Assembly (NCBI GenBank): GCA_002696275.1
Contig: NZRO01000027.1
Location: forward strand, 1-39,352
DNA length: 39,352 nucleotides
DNA from: Flavobacteriales bacterium
GTDB lineage: Bacteria; Bacteroidota; Bacteroidia; Flavobacteriales; BACL11
Reading direction: 5' to 3'
Part shown: positions 7,190-14,399 of the stretch, piece after piece
How positions within the stretch are numbered: the first letter of the stretch is position 1
Layout: each line of letters begins with the position of its first letter
Position numbers and translations under genes: made by a program
Notes under the pieces: model-generated
Seen by the model: the letters and a program-made list of their open reading frames with translations, nothing else
What the model was told of the DNA's origin: nothing
Database searches by the model: none

Positions 7190-7552
7190 TTATGTCCAAT
7201 CAAATCCATCATCTCCAATATATTCACAAACCTCCCATTCAATATTAAACACTTCTTCAAAGAATCTAATTCTTTGTAGAAAAGCATCAATAAATTCAAT
7301 ACGAGATTCACCCGCACTTTGTGCAATTGCTATTAGATCCGATTCTGTTCCTTCATACTCAAATTTTACAATACCTGTTTTATAATCATATTCCATCATA
7401 TAAGCGGCACCATAATCATCAACATGACCGGTATCAAAAAATTCGTCGCAGTATGTATATTCATAGTCTTCCTCATCAACACCTTCAGTGTCAAAATCTG
7501 GATTAAGATACTTTAAAGTTTGATTGGCTTTGGAAATAATTTTGACTTTCAT
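7190..7552 (-). CDS. Small acidic hypothetical protein
   Basis: This is a 120-residue, strongly acidic cytoplasmic protein with no signal peptide. The middle is rich in D, E and Y (VDEEDYEYTYCDEFFDTGHVDDYG) and the C-terminal half looks helical (IEFIDAFLQRIRFFEEVFNIEWEVCEY). I do not recognise a family. Acidic small proteins of this kind can be DNA mimics, antitoxins or immunity proteins, but nothing in the sequence decides this. It follows repeat copy E and is read toward it; the restriction-modification operon lies on the other side, divergently oriented. Confidence 0.55.
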   Translation of the reverse strand: MKVKIISKANQTLKYLNPDFDTEGVDEEDYEYTYCDEFFDTGHVDDYGAAYMMEYDYKTGIVKFEYEGTESDLIAIAQSAGESRIEFIDAFLQRIRFFEEVFNIEWEVCEYIGDDGFDWT

Positions 7553-7712
7553 TTTTTATAATTTTTACAAAATTAAAAAATACTTAATAGGTGACTATAA
7601 TTATTACTTCTTAATTTAAAAAATTATAATTTAGCAACATATTATTTGATATCATTTTTAGTAGTAAGCAGAAAAGTATTAAAATCACTTAGAAAAAACA
7701 TATTAATTGATA

Positions 7713-8498
7713 ATGATTACAAAAGAAGATTTTAAAAATTATAGACAGCAACTAGGATTCACAAATCAACAAACAGCTAAAAAATTTTTTGCAGGAAAGG
7801 ATATTCTCCCTACAGTTGATTTTAACTACATTAATTTATTTAATACAAGGCTTTCAGAGATTATAGAAAAAATTAACACAATCTCTCATCATTCTATAGA
7901 ACATGAATCTATTAACTTATTTAATAGAGAAAATATTTATAATGTATTTGAAAAATTAAAAAAAAACCAAATAATTCCTAAACTAAACAATCAAGGAAGA
8001 AGGCCTGAACAAGTTTATTTTTCTTGGATGAGAGGATATGTTATTTCAAATTATTTTTTAAGAGCATTATCAATTATATTTGAAGTTAATATTACAGATA
8101 TTGATTTAATTGGGGATGACGATCTGATTAATATTGACACATTTAAAAGAACACCCAAGGCAGATTTAGAAGTGAATCTGAAAAATAACAGTAAAATTAG
8201 ATTAGAGATTCAATCTGGTTTTCAAGGAGTAAACGACATAAAACAACATAAAGTTTTAGAAGCTAAAAGAATATTTGAATCAGAATCTATTTCTTCATTA
8301 GCCATTCATTTTGATCTTTTTAACGGACAAGTAGCTTTTGTGAAACTTGATGAAATTGAAGAAGATAGTGTTAATTGGATTACAAGGCAGCAGATGGAAG
8401 GGCAAACCGTTTTTAATATAGACCAGAATTATTTTGTTTGGAAATTAATAGATAAGCCTCCTAAATTTAGAGATTTATTTTTTGGGAATCATGAGTAG
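7713..8498 (+). CDS. Restriction endonuclease-like subunit 1 (PD-ExQ type)
   Basis: This is a 261-residue protein, first gene of a three-gene operon that ends with a C5-cytosine methyltransferase. Residues 148-168 (PKADLEV...KIRLEIQSG) give a nuclease-like active site with Asp151 and Glu165-x-Gln167. Glutamine in place of lysine is known in BglII-type enzymes. A helix with DIKQHKVLEAKR follows, then a strand. The N-terminal 100 residues probably bind DNA. The start is set at ATG 7713; a TTG two codons upstream is also in frame. The next gene overlaps it by 8 nt and encodes a protein with the same domain order, so the two look like paralogous subunits. The recognition site is unknown. Confidence 0.65.
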   Translation: MITKEDFKNYRQQLGFTNQQTAKKFFAGKDILPTVDFNYINLFNTRLSEIIEKINTISHHSIEHESINLFNRENIYNVFEKLKKNQIIPKLNNQGRRPEQVYFSWMRGYVISNYFLRALSIIFEVNITDIDLIGDDDLINIDTFKRTPKADLEVNLKNNSKIRLEIQSGFQGVNDIKQHKVLEAKRIFESESISSLAIHFDLFNGQVAFVKLDEIEEDSVNWITRQQMEGQTVFNIDQNYFVWKLIDKPPKFRDLFFGNHE

Positions 8499-9150
8499 AA
8501 TTTATACTGAATTAAGTAACCTGTTTAAGTATAACTTAACTAATGTTGCTAAATCATTAGGGTATAGTAAATATAATCTTTTAATTCTTGCAAAAGATTT
8601 TAAAACCCTACAGCTTGAATTTCCGGAAGTTTGGAATTCTCTTATGAGCTGTAGACATCAAAAAGATAAAAGAACAATAACAGAATATGCTTTAGATTTA
8701 GTTGCATCTTGGGTCTATGAAGATGTTATTTTGAGTGAATTGTCAAAATTCTTTGATATTGAATTAAATGGTACAGATAAAAAAAGAGAAATCCTTTCTT
8801 CAAGTAAGGTAAAAACAGACGCTGATTATTTAATTACAAGTAATGGTAACTCAACAACATTAGAACTTGTTAATTCATATACGAATTATTGGAAATCAAG
8901 TGGCAAAATTGATTTAAGAGATAATAAATTCAAAAAATTAGAAAGAAATAACTCATTACTTGTCTGTATTGATATTTTTAATAAAGATTTTTTTATACTT
9001 GATGTGAAAAAGAATAAAACACTATTTAAATATATACCATATCACGAACTATGGGGAAAACCTGCTTATCAGCTAGATATTAATAATATGGAGACAACTC
9101 GCTTAAGTTTAAAAAATTTAACTTCTGAATTAAATAAAAAAATATTTTAA
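8491..9150 (+). CDS. Restriction endonuclease-like subunit 2 (degenerate active site)
   Basis: This is a 219-residue protein. Residues 68-127 align by eye with the core of the preceding gene product: a helix (LVASWVYEDVILSELSKFF), then DADYLI (Asp112), STTLELVNSY (Glu125-x-Val127) and LLVCIDIFNKDFFILDV. The third active-site residue is Val rather than Lys or Gln, so this subunit may be weak or inactive and serve specificity or dimerisation. The N-terminus (NLTNVAKSLGYSKYNLLIL) looks like a helix-turn-helix. ATG 8491 overlaps the upstream stop by 8 nt, and the stop overlaps the methyltransferase start as TAATG. It is probably the partner of subunit 1; this is inference from context and similarity. 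Confidence 0.6.
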   Translation: MSRIYTELSNLFKYNLTNVAKSLGYSKYNLLILAKDFKTLQLEFPEVWNSLMSCRHQKDKRTITEYALDLVASWVYEDVILSELSKFFDIELNGTDKKREILSSSKVKTDADYLITSNGNSTTLELVNSYTNYWKSSGKIDLRDNKFKKLERNNSLLVCIDIFNKDFFILDVKKNKTLFKYIPYHELWGKPAYQLDINNMETTRLSLKNLTSELNKKIF

Positions 9151-10295
9151 TGCAGAGTATTTCAGTAATAGATTTGTTTTCAGGTGTAGGTGGACTTAGT
9201 TATGGTTTTTATAATGACAAAGATTTTAGAGTGATTGCTGCGAATGAAATACTTCCAGATATGGCAAAAGCATATTCTCTCAATCACCCGGATGTTAAAA
9301 TGTATAATAGTGATATTAAAAATTTTGGGATTGATATATTGAAAGCTGATCTAAATATTGAAAGTGAAGATATTGATTTGATTATTGGGGGTCCTCCGTG
9401 TCAAGCTTATTCTACAGTTGGGAAAAGAATAATTGACGATCCTAGAGGAAAGTTGTTTCAAGAATATTTTAGAGTTTTAAAAGAGTTAAAACCAAAAGCA
9501 TTTTTGTATGAAAATGTTAAAGGATTACTTTCAATGCAAAAAGGCTGTTTACTTCCAGAAATCTTAACCTTATTCAGATCATTAGGATATAAAGTTGAAT
9601 TTAAAGTGTTAAATTCCGCGGATTTTGGAGTGCCTCAGATTCGTGAAAGAGTGATTATTTTTGGAACAAAGTTAAATCACTCATTTTCTTACCCAGAGCC
9701 CACACATTTTAATAAAAACAAAACACTTGATTTATTAAACACAAATCAACAGCCTCATTTAACACTTTCAGACGCTATTAGTGATTTACCATTCATTAAA
9801 ACTAATGACCAGTCATTTAATTATTCTTCAAAGCCAAAAAATAATTTTCAAAAACTTATGAGAAAAAATGCACCTGAAAAACTAATGGATCATAATTCTC
9901 CAAAAAATAACAAGAATCTTATTAAACTAATGAAGTTATTACCTGATGGTGGAAGCCCAAAAGATATACCGGAAGAATTAAGACCTAAAAGTGGATTTGG
10001 AAACACTTACTCTAAGCTTTGGTGGAATAGGCCTAGTACTACTATTACAAGAAATCTAAGCACCCCTTCTTCTTCAAGATGTATACATCCAAAAGCACAT
10101 AGACCTCTAACTACAAGAGAAGGAGCTAGAATTCAGTGTTTTCCTGATAATTATATTTTCTATGGATCAAGATCTTCCAAAAATCTTCAGATTGGCAATG
10201 CTGTACCTACATTTTTATCAATAGTTTTGAAGGATTCGATTAAAGAACATTTCTCTATAGATTTAGTTAAGAATAAGCTTAAAAGATTTAATTAA
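9150..10295 (+). CDS. DNA (cytosine-5-)-methyltransferase, type II R-M
   Basis: This enzyme transfers a methyl group from S-adenosylmethionine to C5 of cytosine in a specific site and protects host DNA from the two upstream endonuclease-like subunits. It is a full-length 381-residue protein with the standard motifs: I (VIDLFSGVGGLSYGF, 6-20), IV with catalytic Cys84 (GGPPCQAYSTVGKR), VI (YENVKG, 120-125), VIII (PQIRERVIIFG, 162-172), a target-recognition region at about 185-300, IX (RNLSTPSSSR) and X (QIGNAVPTF). Its start codon overlaps the upstream stop by one base (TAATG), so the three genes are translationally coupled. Only one methyltransferase is present. Confidence 0.92.
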   Translation: MQSISVIDLFSGVGGLSYGFYNDKDFRVIAANEILPDMAKAYSLNHPDVKMYNSDIKNFGIDILKADLNIESEDIDLIIGGPPCQAYSTVGKRIIDDPRGKLFQEYFRVLKELKPKAFLYENVKGLLSMQKGCLLPEILTLFRSLGYKVEFKVLNSADFGVPQIRERVIIFGTKLNHSFSYPEPTHFNKNKTLDLLNTNQQPHLTLSDAISDLPFIKTNDQSFNYSSKPKNNFQKLMRKNAPEKLMDHNSPKNNKNLIKLMKLLPDGGSPKDIPEELRPKSGFGNTYSKLWWNRPSTTITRNLSTPSSSRCIHPKAHRPLTTREGARIQCFPDNYIFYGSRSSKNLQIGNAVPTFLSIVLKDSIKEHFSIDLVKNKLKRFN

Positions 10296-10403
10296 ATTAT
10301 AAAATGTAGTGTAATGACTCTTTCTTAAATAACAAATTACAAAATGAAATGACTTTAGTTGCATTTAGAATATTAGAAATTCATTTTTTTGTATTATTGT
10401 AGT

Positions 10404-10910
10404 ATGAAAAATGAATTTATAAAAGATCAGTTATGGAATGCTGCTTGGAGAGCTTCTACACAAAGAGCAAATATTTATTTACAGAATAATAATCAAGAAA
10501 CCTTAAAAAAATTTAGAAAAGATATTAAAAAAAATGTTTTAGAATTTATTGATGATAATATAGATGTATTATCAGAAGAAAAGTTGATGCATAAGATTGA
10601 ATCTTTATCAAAGAAATATTCTGTAGATGGGATTAGTTTTAAAATAGGCCATAGTCAGAAATTATTAAATTTAATGTTAAAGTATTATTGGTGTTTAGGG
10701 TGGTTAAATTATACTCCACCTCATTGCCCTATTGATAGAATGATACTTGTAGCTGCGAAAGTTAAAATTAATGGAAGAACACCTTCCTGGACAAAATTAA
10801 GATCAATAGTTGAATACAAAGAAATGATTGAACAAATTAAATTCAATGAAGGGGTCCAGTGTTTGTCTGAATGGGAGTTAAATAAATATCAAAAATTAAT
10901 TAAAAAATAA
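10404..10910 (+). CDS. Hypothetical protein next to the R-M operon
   Basis: This is a 168-residue, mostly helical, basic protein with no signal peptide or membrane segment. The most striking part is KLLNLMLKYYWCLGWLNYTPPHCPIDRMIL (residues about 84-113), with a PPHCPID motif that I recall from small proteins of unknown function near defence genes; that recollection is weak evidence. The start is the ATG at 10404, not an in-frame TTG upstream, because ATG follows an 18-nt leader shared exactly with another gene (see 15795). It lies 108 nt downstream of the methyltransferase and could be an accessory gene of that system. Confidence 0.55.
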   Translation: MKNEFIKDQLWNAAWRASTQRANIYLQNNNQETLKKFRKDIKKNVLEFIDDNIDVLSEEKLMHKIESLSKKYSVDGISFKIGHSQKLLNLMLKYYWCLGWLNYTPPHCPIDRMILVAAKVKINGRTPSWTKLRSIVEYKEMIEQIKFNEGVQCLSEWELNKYQKLIKK

Positions 10911-10940
10911 TTATAGTTTAGCAAAACTAGAGTATTATTA

Positions 10941-10969
10941 GTGTATATGGGGATAGAAGATACACTTTT
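10941..10969 (+). terminator. Weak stem-loop with short T-run
   Basis: GTGTAT (10941-10946) and ATACAC (10960-10965) can pair around a 13-nt loop and are followed by TTTT. The stem is short and AT-rich, so this is a low-confidence terminator after the 10404-10910 gene. Confidence 0.25.
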
Positions 10970-11018
10970 GGCCCAGTATTAGAATTTGTAATTTTAGAAT
11001 GTTTAATAGGATACTTTT

Positions 11019-11336
11019 ATGATAAGTAATATTGAAAAGGCGACTCCAAAATTTAGTGAAATTGGTTCTTCTTTTCCAATAGATGTGTATATGGAAGATA
11101 TTATTCATCAAAAAGAGGATCCTTTATTTACAGAAAATTTAAGTGTCTTTATTTTTGCTTGTCTAATAACTCTATTTTCTTTTTATTTAATTATAGGTTA
11201 CAAAAGAGATATCAATTGGATTAGAAAATTAATGCGTTGGAAAAATATTTGGTGGTTACTTATAACAGTACCGCTCGTAATGATAGTAAAGCTAATTGAC
11301 TTTTTGATTTTTTGGTATTGGTGGAATTGGTCTTAA
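11019..11336 (+). CDS. Small membrane protein, two TM segments
   Basis: This is a 105-residue protein with a soluble N-terminus of about 40 residues and hydrophobic segments at about 43-60 and 77-101. The second is very rich in tryptophan (IFWYWWNWS at the C-terminus). KRDINWIRKLMRWKNIWW between them is positively charged, so the loop probably lies in the cytoplasm. No family is recognised. It is the last gene before repeat remnant F. Confidence 0.5.
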   Translation: MISNIEKATPKFSEIGSSFPIDVYMEDIIHQKEDPLFTENLSVFIFACLITLFSFYLIIGYKRDINWIRKLMRWKNIWWLLITVPLVMIVKLIDFLIFWYWWNWS

Positions 11337-11349
11337 TGTTTTTTAGAAC

Positions 11350-11378
11350 ATTGATTAACGGTGAAAAAACGGAGTAAT
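11350..11378 (+). repeat. Interspersed repeat, copy F (middle part only)
   Basis: ATTGATTAACGGTGAAAAAA followed by CGGAGTAAT matches the middle of copies A and B (ATTGATTAGCGGTG, GCGGAGCAAT). Neither the TAnnTTTG box nor the tRNA-like end is recognisable here. It separates the membrane protein gene from the Kazal-like lipoprotein gene. Confidence 0.5.
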
Positions 11379-11471
11379 ACAATTATATAAAAGTTTAGTT
11401 TTGAAAAACATTATCACTGAAAAAAATTTTTATCCTAATTTTTTTCTGTTCAAAATTCACATAAATTTTTT

Positions 11472-11479
11472 TAAGTTTG
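11472..11479 (+). promoter_or_regulatory. Bacteroidota-type -7 box TAAGTTTG
   Basis: TAAGTTTG matches TAnnTTTG and is preceded by a T-rich run, as in the 5' end of the interspersed repeat. It ends only 4 nt before the ATG of the Kazal-like lipoprotein gene, so it would give a leaderless or nearly leaderless mRNA. It may instead be a relic of the repeat. Confidence 0.35.
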
Positions 11480-11483
11480 TTGT

Positions 11484-11723
11484 ATGAAAAAACTAATATA
11501 TATATTTTTAGGATTAACTTTAACAATTGGATGTAGTGATGAAAATGAAATTTTAGGAACTTGTTATGTGTCTCCTAATCCAGAGATGATTTGTACTGAA
11601 GAGTATAATCCTGTCTGTGCTTGTAATAACTTGGTTTATGGGAATTCTTGTGAAGCAGAAAAAGCTGGAAATCTCCATTATAAATCAACTAACAAAGATA
11701 GTGGAGAAGTCTGCGTTTATTAA
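11484..11723 (+). CDS. Kazal-type protease-inhibitor-like lipoprotein
   Basis: This is a 79-residue protein. Residues 1-17 form a lipoprotein signal peptide (LTLTIGC, Cys17 lipidated). The mature part has a Kazal-like pattern: Cys37-x7-Cys45-x6-Tyr52-x3-Cys56 (CTEEYNPVC ... VYGNSC), with Cys27 and Cys77 flanking. The usual cysteine 2-3 residues after Cys56 is absent, and an extra Cys47 is present. Kazal domains inhibit serine proteases such as subtilisins, so it could protect the cell surface from its own or foreign proteases. It lies between repeat remnant F and the first MORN gene. The fold call is good; inhibition is inferred. Confidence 0.65.
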   Translation: MKKLIYIFLGLTLTIGCSDENEILGTCYVSPNPEMICTEEYNPVCACNNLVYGNSCEAEKAGNLHYKSTNKDSGEVCVY

Positions 11724-11865
11724 TTATATAAATAATAAAAAACTATTACTAATCTTATTATGTGTTAACTTGGTATCAGTTTCGTACTTTTATAACAATA
11801 TAAAATATTTGTGTATAATTAGTTAATATAATTCTACAATTAAAATAATTTAAAAAATAAAAACT

Positions 11866-13086
11866 ATGTCTATGACAATTGATTGGGAATATTTTTTCCC
11901 AGATGTTCACTTTAATTTTGAATCACTCACAACACGAAACTTTTATAGCATTAAATCCGATGATTTTAAAAAAATACAAACTGAAAATGGATATTGGTGT
12001 CCCCAAAAAGACTTTGAATTCCATTTACATAAGTTGAAAGTTGATCCAAAATATTTTGATGAAAAAAATATAGGATTGTTTCCTAAGGATTTTAGTAAAC
12101 CATTATATTCAATTCAAAGATTTGAAGAAGCGAGAGTAGAATTATTAAATCGTATAAGAATCATAGATGGCGAAGGAATAGTTGGATATGATGAAGACAA
12201 TTTTGAAGAATTACAAACTTTTAAGATAATATTGGAAGGTATTGATAAAGTTGTAGAAGTTGATAAAGGAACTATTGGATGTAGCGAAAATAAATACCAT
12301 ATTAGAACTAAAAGAAATTTGATTAGTTGTCATAGATTCAATGCAATTTATATTTTATATGATTGGCTTTTAAGTTTATATCCAGTGGGAGGGTATAAAA
12401 ATAATTGGCAGATTTTTGCATATGGAATATCTGAGTATAATGATACATTTTCATATGTTGACACTTTTTTACACAATGTTGATTTTCCTATTCCAGGGGT
12501 CTTAAATCTGAATTTAGATATCAATAGTGATAAAACATATCCTAGAACTAAAACTGCATTTGATGTTAGAGAATACCTAAAAGAATGGAATCCTTTTATT
12601 GAAGATAATGGAGTAAATATTTTACAAGAAATAACTCAGAAAATGATAGATGATGGATATTCAGGAAAAGGAACTCAGATTTGGACTACAGGAGTTGAAT
12701 ACACAGGAGAATATTTAGATGGTAAAAGACATGGACAAGGAACAATGAATTTTGCTTCAGGTAATAAATATGAAGGAGAATGGAAGAGTGATGAGAGAAA
12801 TGGAGAAGGAACTTTTACTTTTGCTGATGGACGTATGTTCGTAGGTGAATTTAAGGGTGATAAGATGCACGGACAAGGAACTTTTACTTGGGCTAATGGA
12901 GATAAGTATGTTGGTAAATTTAAAGATAGTAAGATGCACGGACTAGGAACTTTTACCTGGGCTAATGGACATGAATATGTAGGGGATCATAAAGATGGTA
13001 AAAAGCACGGTCAAGGAATTTTTACTTATGCAGATGGAACAATAAAAAAAGGTCTCTGGGAAAATGATGAGTTTTTAGAAGAATAA
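11866..13086 (+). CDS. MORN-repeat protein with novel N-terminal domain
   Basis: This is a 406-residue protein without a signal peptide. Residues 1-255 form a globular region I do not recognise (rich in W, F, Y; ENGYWCPQKDFEFHLHKLKVDP). Residues about 267-402 contain six MORN repeats of 23 residues (YxGEWKxxxxxGxGTxTxxxGxxY), nearly identical in places (MHGQGTFTWANGDKYVGKFK). MORN repeats often bind membranes, lipids or other proteins. The linker MIDDGYSGKG before the first repeat resembles MIQQGFNGKG in the second MORN gene at 14400, so the two share the C-terminal module but not the N-terminus. No operon partner is obvious. Confidence 0.75.
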   Translation: MSMTIDWEYFFPDVHFNFESLTTRNFYSIKSDDFKKIQTENGYWCPQKDFEFHLHKLKVDPKYFDEKNIGLFPKDFSKPLYSIQRFEEARVELLNRIRIIDGEGIVGYDEDNFEELQTFKIILEGIDKVVEVDKGTIGCSENKYHIRTKRNLISCHRFNAIYILYDWLLSLYPVGGYKNNWQIFAYGISEYNDTFSYVDTFLHNVDFPIPGVLNLNLDINSDKTYPRTKTAFDVREYLKEWNPFIEDNGVNILQEITQKMIDDGYSGKGTQIWTTGVEYTGEYLDGKRHGQGTMNFASGNKYEGEWKSDERNGEGTFTFADGRMFVGEFKGDKMHGQGTFTWANGDKYVGKFKDSKMHGLGTFTWANGHEYVGDHKDGKKHGQGIFTYADGTIKKGLWENDEFLEE

Positions 13087-13123
13087 AAATGAGGAAACAA
13101 ATTGTTATTATAACTCTTTATAA

Positions 13124-13501
13124 TTAATACATATTATTTACTCTTGATTCAAATCTACCTGTCTTTCTATATTCATCGTTTGGTACTCCTAACTCAAACC
13201 ATGATTCTTGGCCTTTTTCTCTTGAATCCGAATATACGGATGTCTCATAACATCCTTCTTCCAACATAAGATCATATAGTGCATCTTCACCATAAACCTC
13301 TATGTTATGTTTATTTTCTGTGAACTCAGCATCCCAATCTTCCCAAATATTTTCTAATAAATATTCAAATAATTCTTCCTCAGTATTACCTTCGTATGGA
13401 GGATCACACTTTCTTAATTTTTCAACATCAACCTCAATTGGTTCTGTTGCTTCCCATATAGTATATCTCTCTACTTTTCTAATGTGTAATTTTTTGTTCA
13501 T
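13124..13501 (-). CDS. Small acidic hypothetical protein
   Basis: This is a 125-residue acidic cytoplasmic protein. Its N-terminus is basic (MNKKLHIRKVERYTIWEA) and the rest is rich in E and D (EEELFEYLLENIWEDWDAEF). I do not recognise a family. It is convergent with the first MORN gene (37 nt between stops) and lies 43 nt after the stop of the minus-strand secreted-protein gene. It resembles the acidic protein at 7190-7552 only in composition. Confidence 0.5.
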   Translation of the reverse strand: MNKKLHIRKVERYTIWEATEPIEVDVEKLRKCDPPYEGNTEEELFEYLLENIWEDWDAEFTENKHNIEVYGEDALYDLMLEEGCYETSVYSDSREKGQESWFELGVPNDEYRKTGRFESRVNNMY

Positions 13502-13544
13502 AATTTATTATTATTTTTTATTTCTCAAATTCTGTTATCAATTA

Positions 13545-13946
13545 CTAGAATCTTATATAACCATCCATAGAGATATAATCTACAATTTCATAGTCATAGT
13601 TGTACTCAAGTAATAATATAGTTAGGTAATATGATCCATTTGGAGGATAAGTACACCAGCCAGTTTTAGAAACATCATAATAATAATGTCCGGATTCAAG
13701 TGGGTCTAGTGCATACTCATATAGTTTGTAACCACTGATTGTTCCTCCATTATATGGATACTTTGTGGCCCATAGGGCAACTTTTAGTGTTCCAGATGTT
13801 CCTCCATTATTTTGATTTTGAATTTTATCTCCGTATAGTTTTACATATTTACCATCTATTTTATAACCCCAATTTCCAGATAAATTTTGAGCACTTATTC
13901 CGGCACATAATAATATTGATAATAAAAATAATAGTTTATTTTTCAT
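13545..13946 (-). CDS. Small secreted hypothetical protein
   Basis: This is a 133-residue protein with a signal peptide at residues 1-19 (LLFLLSILLCAGISAQ), so it is exported to the periplasm or beyond. The mature part is rich in G, Y and N and probably all-beta (NLSGNWGYKIDGKYVKLYGD, then LKVALWATKYPYNGGTISGY). No T9SS tail is seen. Function is unknown. It lies 43 nt upstream of the acidic protein gene on the same strand. Confidence 0.6.
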   Translation of the reverse strand: MKNKLLFLLSILLCAGISAQNLSGNWGYKIDGKYVKLYGDKIQNQNNGGTSGTLKVALWATKYPYNGGTISGYKLYEYALDPLESGHYYYDVSKTGWCTYPPNGSYYLTILLLEYNYDYEIVDYISMDGYIRF

Positions 13947-14048
13947 AATTTTTTATAACAAATATATTATAATTTATTAGTTTCATTTAAAATTTGAAAC
14001 ACTTTTTCTTTTAATTTCGTTTATAATTATAATTAAAATATAATTAAT

Positions 14049-14219
14049 ATGATTAGATTAATAAGAATATTAGAGATCCCTATTTACCTGTTAGTGATAT
14101 CTATGGCTGTTTGGGAGATAGAAGGAAATATAGCTGTATCAATTTTTTTAGTTGTAGTTTCAATGGTTAGATTATTTACAAATATTATTACAGATGAATT
14201 TGTGTACAAAAGATCTTAA
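14049..14219 (+). CDS. Small hydrophobic membrane protein (56 aa)
   Basis: An ATG at 14049 opens 56 codons to a TAA at 14217. The product starts MIRLIRILEIPIYLLVISMA and has two hydrophobic stretches (residues 8-22 and 29-46) with charged ends (FVYKRS), typical of a small inner-membrane protein. No family is recognised. It lies between the divergent secreted-protein gene and repeat remnant G. Confidence 0.45.
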   Translation: MIRLIRILEIPIYLLVISMAVWEIEGNIAVSIFLVVVSMVRLFTNIITDEFVYKRS

Positions 14220-14280
14220 TCATCTAAAAATTAATTTTTTTAAATTATAATTTTGATGTTGATTATCTGATTTGAATCGA

Positions 14281-14330
14281 ATTTTGTTTTAATATATATA
14301 AGCTTTAGTTTGTAATGCTACTCGACTTTT
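14281..14330 (+). repeat. Interspersed repeat, copy G (shortened)
   Basis: ATTTTGTTTTAATATATATA, then AGCTTTAGTTTGTAATGCTA and CTCGACTTTT resemble the ends of the repeat with much of the middle missing. The order (GTTTT, AGCTT, GTAAT, GCTA, CTCGAC, T-run) matches copies A, B and E. It lies just upstream of the second MORN gene and is the last copy seen in the window. Confidence 0.5.
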
Positions 14331-14399
14331 CTATCCTGTTCTCTAAATACATAAGAATTTTTTTTAATAAATTTGTCAAAACTTAAATTTATTAAAAGT

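Noticed and set aside
8491-9150. An antitoxin or transcription regulator role for the middle gene of the R-M operon
   Set aside because: It has a helix-turn-helix-like N-terminus, but its core aligns with the first endonuclease-like subunit, so a subunit role is better supported than a C-protein role.
11617-11826. A 69-residue ORF overlapping the Kazal-like lipoprotein
   Set aside because: It shares most of its length with the lipoprotein in another frame and adds only hydrophobic codons from an AT-rich gap.
12757-12939. A minus-strand ORF within the first MORN gene
   Set aside because: Its low-complexity hydrophobic sequence is what antisense of MORN codons gives; there is no start context or neighbour.
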